Shown piece by piece: positions 1-5,987 of a stretch of DNA of 10,418 nt. This stretch comes from Thermoleophilia bacterium (lineage in GTDB: Bacteria > Actinomycetota > Thermoleophilia > Gaiellales > Gaiellaceae). Where the stretch lies: contig JAERMP010000105.1 of NCBI GenBank assembly GCA_016844515.1, positions 1 through 10,418 of the forward strand, in the 5' to 3' direction. The notes under the pieces were generated by a model that was not told the DNA's origin, ran no database searches, and saw only the letters and a list, made by a program, of their open reading frames with translations. The translations under genes were made by a program, and so were the position numbers. Every line of letters starts with the position of its first letter. Within the stretch, counting starts at the first letter, position 1.

Positions 1-1
1 T

Positions 2-865
2 CCGCGCGACGAGGCGTTCCGGATCATGGACACCGCCTGGGAGCTCGGCCTCACCACGTTCGACACCGCCGACGCGTACGGGGGCGGGCGCAGCGAGACA
101 TGGATCGGCGAGTGGCTCGCCTCGAAAGGCTCGACCGTGCGAGACGAGATCACGATCGAGACAAAGACGTTCAACCCGATGGATTCCGGGCAAGACGGTG
201 GGCTGTCACGTGTCCGCATCCGACGTCAGATCGAGACGAGCCTGCAGCGCCTCGGCGTCGAGCGCGTCGGTCTGTACACGGCGCATGCGTTCGACGACGA
301 CGCTCCGCAAGAAGAGACGTTGCGTGCGTTCGACGAGCTCGTTCGCGCCGGCAAGGTCGGCGCCGTCGGGGCTTCCAACTTCGATGCCGAGCAGCTCGCC
401 GAGGCGGTCGAGATCTCGGAGCTCGAAGGGCTCACGCGCTACGAATGGGCGCAGAACTCCTTCTCCCTCCTCGATCGCGCCGACGTCGAGACGGTGTTCC
501 CCGTCTGCCACGAGCACGGGCTGGGGTACGAGGCCTTCGGGCCGCTCGCCGGTGGCTGGCTGAGCGGCAAGTACCGGCGCGGAGAGGCGTACCCGGCAGG
601 ATCACGGATGACGCAGCGGCCGGAGTCGTACCTGCGGTACGCGAACGACCGGGTCTTCACCGCCCTGGAGGCGTTCGAAGACGAGGCTCGCGCACGAGGC
701 GTCTCGATGGCAGGACTTGCGATCGCGTGGCTCCTCGGTGTGCCCGAGATCACGGCCGTCATCGTCGGGCCGGCGCGCGCGGAGCATCTCGAGCCGGTGC
801 AGGAGGCGCTTTCGCTCGAGCTGACTTCGGCAGAGCGCGCTCATCTGCAAGGCTTGTTCACGTGA
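2..865 (+). CDS. Aldo/keto reductase, 5' end cut by window edge
   Basis: NAD(P)H-dependent oxidoreductase of the aldo/keto reductase superfamily (TIM barrel), expected to reduce an aldehyde or ketone in the cytosol. The reading frame is already open at base 2, and the first ATG (base 26) lies inside the helix before the catalytic strand, so roughly the first 30-40 residues lie outside the window. The catalytic tetrad is visible: Asp (codon 62) and Tyr (77) in FDTADAYG, Lys (164) in ETKTFN, and His (284) in YTAHAF. The C-terminal cofactor-binding part (ITAVIVGPARAEHLEP) is present, so the visible part looks intact. It overlaps the next gene by four bases (GTGA), so the two are probably co-translated. 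The substrate cannot be told; the neighbours suggest amino- or imino-acid metabolism. The family call is firm and the substrate unknown. Confidence 0.9.
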   Translation, partial: PRDEAFRIMDTAWELGLTTFDTADAYGGGRSETWIGEWLASKGSTVRDEITIETKTFNPMDSGQDGGLSRVRIRRQIETSLQRLGVERVGLYTAHAFDDDAPQEETLRAFDELVRAGKVGAVGASNFDAEQLAEAVEISELEGLTRYEWAQNSFSLLDRADVETVFPVCHEHGLGYEAFGPLAGGWLSGKYRRGEAYPAGSRMTQRPESYLRYANDRVFTALEAFEDEARARGVSMAGLAIAWLLGVPEITAVIVGPARAEHLEPVQEALSLELTSAERAHLQGLFT

Positions 866-1830
866 GTGTCCTCGTCCTCTCGGAGCACGACGTCCGTCGC
901 CTGCTGGACATGGAGTCGTGCATCGAAGCCATGACCGAGGTGCTCGCCTCACTCGCGCGCGGCGAGCTCTATCAGCCGCTTCGCTCGATCGCCCGCCCTC
1001 CGGGGGCGGACAACCTCCTCGGTCTCATGCCGGCTTACCGCGGAGGGGCGCAATCGGCGTTCGCGCTGAAGGAGATCGTCGTCGTTCCCACGAATCCGGC
1101 TCGGGGCCTCGACACACACATGGGTGGCGTCCTCCTCCACGACGGCGAGACCGGCGAGCTCATCGCGATCCTGAACGCCTCGCCCGTGACCGAGATCCGC
1201 ACGGCGGCAGTGTCGGCTGTCGCAACGCGAGCGCTCGCACGGCCGGACGCCCAGCGGGTCGCGATCCTCGGTGCCGGCGCGCAGGCGCGCGGTCACGTCC
1301 ACGCGATGCGCGCGGTGCTCGCCGACCCCGAGATCCGCATCTGGTCGCGCAACCTGGACGCGGCCGAGCGGCTTGCCGGCGAGGTCGGCGCAACGGTCTC
1401 GCCGTCGGTGGACGCCGCGCTCTTCGGTGCCGAGGTCGTCTGCACGACCACGGCAGCAACCGAGCCGGTCATCGAGAAGCGCTGGCTCGCCCGTGGAGCA
1501 CACGTGAACGCAGTCGGTTCCTGCTTCCCGACAGCTCGGGAGCTCGACACCGAGACTGTGGCTCACGCGTCGTTCTTCACCGACCGCCGCGAGTCGTGCC
1601 TGAACGAGGCGGGCGACTACATCCTCGCCGCGGCGGAGAGCGCCATCGGCCCCGACCACATCAAGGCCGAGCTCGGGGAGGTCCTCGCCGGCATGCATCC
1701 AGGCCGGGAGCATGAAGACGAGCTGACGGTGTTCGAGTCGCTCGGAATCGCAGTCGAGGATCTCGCGTCCGCTGAGCTCGTCGTGCGCCGTGCGCGAGAG
1801 CAGGGAGTCGGGTCCGAGGTCGACTTCTGA
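862..1830 (+). CDS. Ornithine cyclodeaminase/mu-crystallin-family dehydrogenase (imine reductase-like)
   Basis: 322-residue NAD(P)-dependent enzyme of the ornithine cyclodeaminase/mu-crystallin/alanine dehydrogenase family, close to normal length. Start GTG 862 overlaps the preceding TGA, with AAGG (849-852) nine bases upstream. The same frame is open much further upstream but only inside the reductase gene. Seen: Lys70 in the conserved FALKE segment, Glu111-Arg113 (TEIRTAA), the nucleotide-binding loop ILGAGAQARGH (135-145), and VGSCFPTARELD (218-229). That last segment resembles the alanine dehydrogenase/ketimine reductase branch; I do not see the usual ornithine cyclodeaminase segment carrying its catalytic Asp, so true ornithine cyclodeamination is doubtful. 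Members include EutC (ectoine use) and BhcD (iminosuccinate reductase), each paired with a dehydratase like the next gene. It probably reduces or forms a 2-imino acid. Family firm, substrate inferred. Confidence 0.88.
   Translation: MSVLVLSEHDVRRLLDMESCIEAMTEVLASLARGELYQPLRSIARPPGADNLLGLMPAYRGGAQSAFALKEIVVVPTNPARGLDTHMGGVLLHDGETGELIAILNASPVTEIRTAAVSAVATRALARPDAQRVAILGAGAQARGHVHAMRAVLADPEIRIWSRNLDAAERLAGEVGATVSPSVDAALFGAEVVCTTTAATEPVIEKRWLARGAHVNAVGSCFPTARELDTETVAHASFFTDRRESCLNEAGDYILAAAESAIGPDHIKAELGEVLAGMHPGREHEDELTVFESLGIAVEDLASAELVVRRAREQGVGSEVDF
1816..1829 (+). promoter_or_regulatory. Ribosome binding site and CTG start of the dehydratase gene
   Basis: GAGG at 1816-1819 lies seven bases before CTG 1827-1829, and that CTG overlaps the TGA stop of the preceding gene (CTGA). 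No ATG, GTG or TTG lies in frame between here and GTG 1878. GTG 1878 has AGGA only three bases away, which is too close, and starting there would remove the N-terminal helix typical of the family. The CTG start is inference but fits the overlap pattern of the operon. Confidence 0.55.
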
Positions 1831-2780
1831 TCCCGCTGAGCGAGATCGAACGCGCCCGCGAGCGGATTGCAGGAACCGTGATCCGCACGCCGCTCGTCCG
1901 GCTGCACGTCGACGACGCGCCGGCTGAGATCTGGTTGAAGCTCGAGAACCTCCAGCCGATCGGATCGTTCAAGCTACGCGGCGCGGCGAACGCGATCCTG
2001 AGTGCACCGAGAGAGGCGCTCGCGAACGGTCTCGTCACTACGAGCGCGGGCAACATGGCCCAGGGTGTGGCGTGGATGGCGCGCGAGCTCGGGGTGCCGG
2101 CGACTACCGTCGTCCCTCACAACGCTTCGATGTCGAAGCTCGCGGCCGTGGAGCGACTCGGCGGGCGCGTCGTGCGGGTCAGTCGAGACGAGTGGTGGTC
2201 GGCGATGGAGGCAGGGCAGCTGGAAGGCGTCGACGGCTACTTCGTCCACCCTGTACGCGACGACGCTGTGATGGCGGGTAACGGCACCATCGGCCTGGAG
2301 CTCGTCGAGGATCTGGACGAGTTCGACGCCGTCCTAATCCCGTGGGGCGGCGGCGGGCTGACGACCGGGATCGCGAGCGCCGTGAAGGCACTGCGGCCCG
2401 AGACGAGGATCTATGTCTGCGAGCCGGAGACGGGAGCGCCCGTCACCGCCGCGATCGCCAACGGCGGTGTCCCGGTGAAGGTCGAGTACACGCCGTCCTT
2501 CGTCGACGGCGCCGGGGCAGAGGCGCTCCTCCCCGAGATGTGGGAGCACGCACAGCCGCTCGTCACGGATGCGTTCTCCATCTCGCTGGACGACGCAGCA
2601 GCTGGGGTGCGGCTTCTGGTCGAGCGCGGGCGGATCGTCGGCGAGGGTGCGGCAGGTTTGCCCGTCGCCGCAGCCGTCGCCGGCCTGGCCGGAAGCGGCC
2701 GTGTCGTGTGCATCGTCTCGGGCGGGAACATCGACGCGGCGAGGCTCGCCGAGATCCTCCACGGGAGGGTCCCGAACTAG
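1827..2780 (+). CDS. PLP-dependent serine/threonine dehydratase-like enzyme (EutB/BhcB type)
   Basis: 317-residue fold-type II PLP enzyme of the threonine/serine dehydratase family. It is expected to eliminate water or ammonia from a beta-hydroxy amino acid, giving an enamine/imine and then a 2-oxo acid. Seen (numbered from CTG 1827): N-terminal helix SEIERARERIAGT (5-17), PLP lysine Lys49 in GSFKLRGA, SAGN loop (73-76), glycine-rich phosphate loop GGGGL (174-178), EGAAG (273-277) and C-terminal SGGN (298-301). There is no C-terminal ACT regulatory domain, so it is a catabolic-type rather than a feedback-inhibited biosynthetic enzyme. A start at GTG 1878 would give 300 residues and lose the first helix. 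It overlaps the preceding gene by four bases and ends in a CTAG shared with the convergent gene. Candidate roles are an EutB-like or 3-hydroxyaspartate dehydratase-like step; neither is proven. Confidence 0.88.
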   Translation: MIPLSEIERARERIAGTVIRTPLVRLHVDDAPAEIWLKLENLQPIGSFKLRGAANAILSAPREALANGLVTTSAGNMAQGVAWMARELGVPATTVVPHNASMSKLAAVERLGGRVVRVSRDEWWSAMEAGQLEGVDGYFVHPVRDDAVMAGNGTIGLELVEDLDEFDAVLIPWGGGGLTTGIASAVKALRPETRIYVCEPETGAPVTAAIANGGVPVKVEYTPSFVDGAGAEALLPEMWEHAQPLVTDAFSISLDDAAAGVRLLVERGRIVGEGAAGLPVAAAVAGLAGSGRVVCIVSGGNIDAARLAEILHGRVPN

Positions 2781-3727
2781 GAGCGGAACCAGCCGCGCGA
2801 GGTGGGGCTCGTCTTGAAGAAGCGAAGCAGCAGCCCGCCCACCTTCAGCTGCCCCGACTGCGACGGATGCGTTCCGTCCTCGCCAACGTCGTCGCACGTC
2901 CACTGGAGACCGTCTTTGCGACCCTTCATCCCATCCGTCCAGAGGTACGGCCCCCAGCCGAGCCACGGACCGGCGAGCCTGCCCTCCATGCGATCTTCGA
3001 TCAGCCATTTGACCGCGAAAGCGCTCTGGTAGGCGTACGGCTCGGGATTGAGCTGGCTCGTCGCGTAGCCCGCATAGGTCCGACTGGACAGGTAGACGAG
3101 CTTCAGGTTCGGATAGCGGCTCCGCAGGATCGACACCACCGAGCGAAGGCTCGACTGGAGGCCGCGTGCATCCTCGGGAAACGATCGCGACTCACGGGCG
3201 ATGGCCTGCTTGAGCCAGATGACCTGGACTTGACGCCGCGTCGCGCCCGCCCGGGCAAGCCGCTCGTCCACCCGGCTCCAGAATGGAGCCGCCGGATCCT
3301 TGATCCTCTCGGCGTCCTGGCCTCCCTGCGCGCCGTCGACGAGAACCACGCGCGGACTGGTGCTCCGGTCGGCAGCCGCCACCCGGATGAAAGCCTGGAA
3401 CTCCTGGGTCGTGTTGGACATCCCAACAGAGAGAAGGGCGATTCGCCCGCCCGGCGAGGGCTTGCCGTCGGCGCCGCGCGGGACGACCGTGCGCGCGATC
3501 GCCCTCCCCTGGGCGAGATACTCGCCGGTCGGCGCATTCGAGCCACCTGGATACAGCCCTCCTTCGAACCCCTCGTACGAGCCGGCGCCCAGATCCTTGA
3601 GCGGCACGAAGCCGACCGACGTGCGCTCGCATGACGCAGCGCTTCGTTGTGTGGCGGCCGGGGCCGAGAGGGCCCCGACCGCCACCGAGGCGCAGGCGAT
3701 CACTGTGACGACAACCGCTCTGGACAC
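2777..3727 (-). CDS. Secreted SGNH-hydrolase-like protein, function unknown
   Basis: 316 residues from GTG 3727. The frame stays open to 3826, but that extension is arginine-rich and collides with the divergent gene, while starting at 3727 puts a signal peptide at the very N-terminus (SRAVVVTVIACASVAVGALS, residues 2-21, cut after SAPAA). The protein is therefore probably exported. Possible SGNH/GDSL blocks are GMSN (102-105, Ser104), DGAQGGQD (131-138), and a C-terminal DGTHPS with Asp284 and His287, which looks like the Asp-x-x-His of block V. It also has a YPGGSN motif (59-64). The nucleophile block is not the usual GDS, so an esterase activity is a guess. It converges on and interlocks with the dehydratase stop, and diverges from the glycosylase pair across a 79-bp gap. 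No link to either neighbour is evident. Confidence 0.7.
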   Translation of the reverse strand: MSRAVVVTVIACASVAVGALSAPAATQRSAASCERTSVGFVPLKDLGAGSYEGFEGGLYPGGSNAPTGEYLAQGRAIARTVVPRGADGKPSPGGRIALLSVGMSNTTQEFQAFIRVAAADRSTSPRVVLVDGAQGGQDAERIKDPAAPFWSRVDERLARAGATRRQVQVIWLKQAIARESRSFPEDARGLQSSLRSVVSILRSRYPNLKLVYLSSRTYAGYATSQLNPEPYAYQSAFAVKWLIEDRMEGRLAGPWLGWGPYLWTDGMKGRKDGLQWTCDDVGEDGTHPSQSGQLKVGGLLLRFFKTSPTSRGWFRS

Positions 3728-3733
3728 ACTCGG

Positions 3734-3739
3734 AACGTA
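3734..3739 (-). promoter_or_regulatory. Putative -10 box of the SGNH-like gene
   Basis: On the minus strand TACGTT (matching TANNNT) ends six bases before GTG 3727, and no Shine-Dalgarno is visible between them. This spacing would place the transcription start at or next to the start codon, giving a leaderless mRNA. I see no clear -35 box at normal spacing. Confidence 0.4.
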
Positions 3740-3791
3740 CGAGGGTGTCGTAAACGTCGGATCAAGCCTTCGTAAGGAAAGTCGCGCGGGG

Positions 3792-3797
3792 TAGCGT
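3792..3797 (+). promoter_or_regulatory. Putative -10 box of the YcaQ/AlkX-like gene pair
   Basis: TAGCGT (TANNNT) ends nine bases before GTG 3807, again without a Shine-Dalgarno in between. The 79-bp gap 3728-3806 thus seems to hold two divergent promoters. The -35 region (TTCGTA, 3769-3774, spacing 17) is weak. Confidence 0.35.
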
Positions 3798-3806
3798 GAG
3801 CACGGC

Positions 3807-4940
3807 GTGCGAAAGATCAGCCTCACAGTGCTCCGACGAACCGCGATCGCTGCCCAGGGTTACGCGTCGCGCTCGCGGCGCGGCACACGACGCGAGGTCG
3901 AGGACGCGATCCGCGCGCTCTCCTGCGTCCAGCTCGACTCGATCACCGCTGTCGAGCGGAGTCACAGGATCACGCTCGGCTCACGGGTCGGCGCGTATCC
4001 CCGAGAGACCGTCTCCCGTCTGCTCGGGCAGGGTCGCGTCTTCGAGTACTGGGCACACGAGGCGTGCCTCATCCCCGTCGAGGAGTGGCCACTCTTCCGG
4101 GCGACCATGCGGAATCACCATCCCTGGCGCGGCGACGTCATCGGACAGCACCCGGAGCTCGCCGAGGAGGTGCGCGCTGCCGTTCGCGAGCGTGGACCGA
4201 TCGCCTCACGCGACTTCGACGGTAAGGGCGGCGGCGGGATGTGGAACTGGAAGCCCGCGAAGATCATGCTCGAGGCCCTCTGGAACAGCGGAGAGGTCGT
4301 GATCGCCGGACGGGTGAGCGGATTCCAGCGGCTCTACGACCTGGCTGAGCGCGTGATTCCGCGCGAGGTGCTGGATGCGCCCGAGCCCGACGAGGCGACT
4401 CGCTTGCGCGAGCTCGCGGCTCGCGCAGTCCGGGCGCGCGGCGTCCTCACCGAATCGGGGATCGTGGAGCATTGGCGCCTCAGGGGCGGCGTCGCGCGGA
4501 TTCGCCCGGCGGTGGACGGCCTCGTCCGCGAGGGCGTCCTCGAGCGACTTCGCGTCGAGGATGGCCAAGCAGACGTGCTCGTGCCCGCAGGTGCCGACCT
4601 CGACCCGCCCCGGCGCAGTGCGGCAGCACTGCTCTCTCCGTTTGACAATCTGCTCTGGGATCGCCCTTTTGCCCGGCGGATCCTCGGCTTCGATCACCTG
4701 ATCGAGGTCTACAAACCCGCGCCGGAGAGGCAGTACGGGTACTACGTGCTCCCGCTTCTATGGCGCGACCGGATCGTCGGCCGTGCTGATCTGAAGTCGG
4801 AGCGACGGGATGGGACTCTCGTGGTCAAGGCATTCCACCTGGAGCGGGGAGTGCGCCGCTCGGCGGCGCTCGGCGGCGCCTTCGAGCGCGCGCTCGACCG
4901 GCTTCGACAGACGGTTGAGCTCGAGCGAGTCGTACGGTGA
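3807..4940 (+). CDS. YcaQ/AlkX-family winged-helix DNA glycosylase, paralogue A
   Basis: 377 residues from GTG 3807, a normal length for the HTH_42/DUF1006 (YcaQ) family. Characterised members (E. coli YcaQ, Streptomyces AlkZ) are DNA glycosylases that unhook interstrand crosslinks and remove bulky alkylated purines. Seen: VQLDSI at 41-46, giving the Q-hydrophobic-D catalytic motif (Gln42, Asp44) of the YcaQ/AlkX type rather than the QxQ of AlkZ. Also seen are YWAHEACLIP (about 82-91), a DLAERVIPRE segment, a winged-helix-like stretch, and the conserved C-terminal block LLSPFDNLLWDR, YGYYVLPLL and DRIVGRADLK. It overlaps its paralogue by four bases (GTGA 4937-4940), so the two are probably made together. 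The expected role is repair of alkylation or crosslink damage; the actual substrate is unknown. Older annotations call such proteins winged-helix DNA-binding proteins. Confidence 0.88.
   Translation: MRKISLTVLRRTAIAAQGYASRSRRGTRREVEDAIRALSCVQLDSITAVERSHRITLGSRVGAYPRETVSRLLGQGRVFEYWAHEACLIPVEEWPLFRATMRNHHPWRGDVIGQHPELAEEVRAAVRERGPIASRDFDGKGGGGMWNWKPAKIMLEALWNSGEVVIAGRVSGFQRLYDLAERVIPREVLDAPEPDEATRLRELAARAVRARGVLTESGIVEHWRLRGGVARIRPAVDGLVREGVLERLRVEDGQADVLVPAGADLDPPRRSAAALLSPFDNLLWDRPFARRILGFDHLIEVYKPAPERQYGYYVLPLLWRDRIVGRADLKSERRDGTLVVKAFHLERGVRRSAALGGAFERALDRLRQTVELERVVR
4736..4783 (+). repeat. Direct repeat, copy 1 (paralogue A)
   Basis: Two 19-base runs (4736-4754 and 4765-4783) are identical at DNA level to 5749-5767 and 5778-5796, at a constant offset of 1013 bases and separated by a divergent 10-base stretch. 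They encode GYYVLP and DRIVGR in the two glycosylase paralogues. Confidence 0.85.
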
Positions 4941-5944
4941 GGCTCGTGTCGGTGGAGGAAGCGCGGCGGATCGCAGTCCGCGCACAGCTTCTCGACGGCT
5001 CGGCGACGAGCATCCTCGACACCGTTCGTCGGATCGGCTTCCTCCAGATCGACCCCATCTCGACGGTCGCGCCGCCGCAGCAGCTCGTCCTCTGGAGCCG
5101 GCTCGGCCAATACGACGTCGCGGAGCTCGACCGGCTCTTGTGGGACGAGAGGAAGCTCTTCGAGTGGAATGCGTACATCAGGCCGATCGAGGACCTTCCG
5201 CTCATCAGAGCGCGGATGCGGCGCAAGACGGGGAAGTATGTGTGGGAGCGACGGGGCACTGAGTTCCTGCAGACGAACGCTGCCTACAAGCGTTACGTCC
5301 TCAAAGAGCTCGAGCGTAGGGGGCCGCTGCTGTCTCGCGAGCTCGACGACGATTCGGTCAGAACCTGGAAGTCCCACGGTTGGTACGGCACCCGCAACAC
5401 GAGCGTGATGCTCGACATCCTCCACGGCCGCGGCGTTGTCGCCATCGTCGGGCGTCGGAACGGTCAACGCCTCTGGGATCTCGCGGAGCGCTGGTACCCG
5501 GAGACGGAGACGGTCTCACTCCGCGAGGCGGACCGTCAGCTTGCAGAGGCACGGTTCTGCGCGCTCGGTGTGCGACTCACGCCGAAGGGCTGGGAAGCGC
5601 ACCCGGACGCGACCGACGGAGCCGTGCCCGATCGCGTCACCCTCTTGTCTCCGTTCGACCGTCTCATCCACCACCGCGACCGCACGGAGGCGCTCTTCGA
5701 CTTCCGTTACCGGCTCGAGATGTATGTCCCGAAGGCGAAGCGCGAGTTCGGGTACTACGTGCTCCCGATCCTGGTGGGCGACCGGATCGTCGGCCGGATC
5801 GAGCCGCGGTTCGACCGGAAGACGAAAGCCCTCGAGGTGCTCGGTGCGTGGGGGGACACGTCCCGCGCAGACGAGGCTCTGGCGAGCCTCGCCGCCTTCC
5901 TCGGCGTGGAGCGAACTGAAAGCCGGTCGAAGATCGCCAAGTGA
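4937..5944 (+). CDS. YcaQ/AlkX-family winged-helix DNA glycosylase, paralogue B
   Basis: 335 residues from GTG 4937, which overlaps the TGA of paralogue A. Same family and same Q-hydrophobic-D motif: FLQIDPIS with Gln37 and Asp39. Other shared blocks are FEWNAYIRPIEDLP (family-typical W/Y-x-H/Y-x-x-x-L/I-P region), LWDLAERWYPE, LLSPFDRLIHHRDR, FGYYVLPIL and DRIVGRIEPR. It differs clearly from A over most of its length, so the duplication is old or B was acquired separately. The stretch before LLSPFD is about 35 residues shorter than in A, removing most of what would be the second winged-helix unit. This may be a subfamily trait or a deletion. Its stop codon lies inside the palindrome at 5934-5962. 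Expected function: base excision of bulky or crosslinked adducts; the division of labour with A is unknown. Confidence 0.87.
   Translation: MRLVSVEEARRIAVRAQLLDGSATSILDTVRRIGFLQIDPISTVAPPQQLVLWSRLGQYDVAELDRLLWDERKLFEWNAYIRPIEDLPLIRARMRRKTGKYVWERRGTEFLQTNAAYKRYVLKELERRGPLLSRELDDDSVRTWKSHGWYGTRNTSVMLDILHGRGVVAIVGRRNGQRLWDLAERWYPETETVSLREADRQLAEARFCALGVRLTPKGWEAHPDATDGAVPDRVTLLSPFDRLIHHRDRTEALFDFRYRLEMYVPKAKREFGYYVLPILVGDRIVGRIEPRFDRKTKALEVLGAWGDTSRADEALASLAAFLGVERTESRSKIAK
5749..5796 (+). repeat. Direct repeat, copy 2 (paralogue B)
   Basis: Partner of the repeat at 4736-4783. The two identical 19-base runs lie in the same order, frame and spacing. Recombination between the copies would delete about 1 kb and leave one chimeric glycosylase gene. 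Confidence 0.85.
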
Positions 5945-5962
5945 CACTTTGTCACTTGGCGA
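5934..5962. promoter_or_regulatory. 29-bp perfect palindrome, probable operator (copy 1)
   Basis: Arms TCGCCAAGTGACA and TGTCACTTGGCGA are perfect 13-base inverted repeats around the spacer CTT. The site covers the TGA stop of the upstream glycosylase gene and ends 25 bases before ATG 5988. Its 21-bp core (CAAGTGACA, 3 bases, TGTCACTTG) recurs with one change at 10360-10380, upstream of the MATE gene. Its right arm contains TTGTCA, a candidate -35 box, so a bound protein would block transcription. No T-run follows, which argues against a terminator. The regulator is not encoded in the window, and I cannot match the motif to a named family. Confidence 0.75.
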
Positions 5963-5979
5963 ACGGACGTCAGTAGCAT
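5949..5979 (+). promoter_or_regulatory. Putative promoter of the cystathionine enzyme gene
   Basis: TTGTCA (5949-5954, five of six matches to TTGACA) and TAGCAT (5974-5979) are separated by 19 bases, slightly long. The -10 box ends eight bases before ATG 5988 and no Shine-Dalgarno is present, so transcription may start at or almost at the ATG. The -35 element lies in the right arm of the palindrome. Confidence 0.45.
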
Positions 5980-5987
5980 CCTTCGCG

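Noticed and set aside
100..862. Upstream extension of the ornithine cyclodeaminase-family frame
   Set aside because: The frame is open but the translation is arginine-rich nonsense lying over the aldo/keto reductase; the protein clearly begins at GTG 862.
2342..3634. Long plus-strand open frame (430 codons)
   Set aside because: Shadow spanning two real genes on opposite strands; arginine-rich with no family features.
5934..5962. Palindrome read as an intrinsic terminator of the glycosylase pair
   Set aside because: No T-run follows, it overlaps the -35 of the next gene, and the second copy lies upstream of a gene. A dual role cannot be fully excluded.
5436..5987. Upstream extension of the cystathionine enzyme frame
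   Set aside because: It overlaps glycosylase B in another frame with shadow-like composition; ATG 5988 gives the standard N-terminus.
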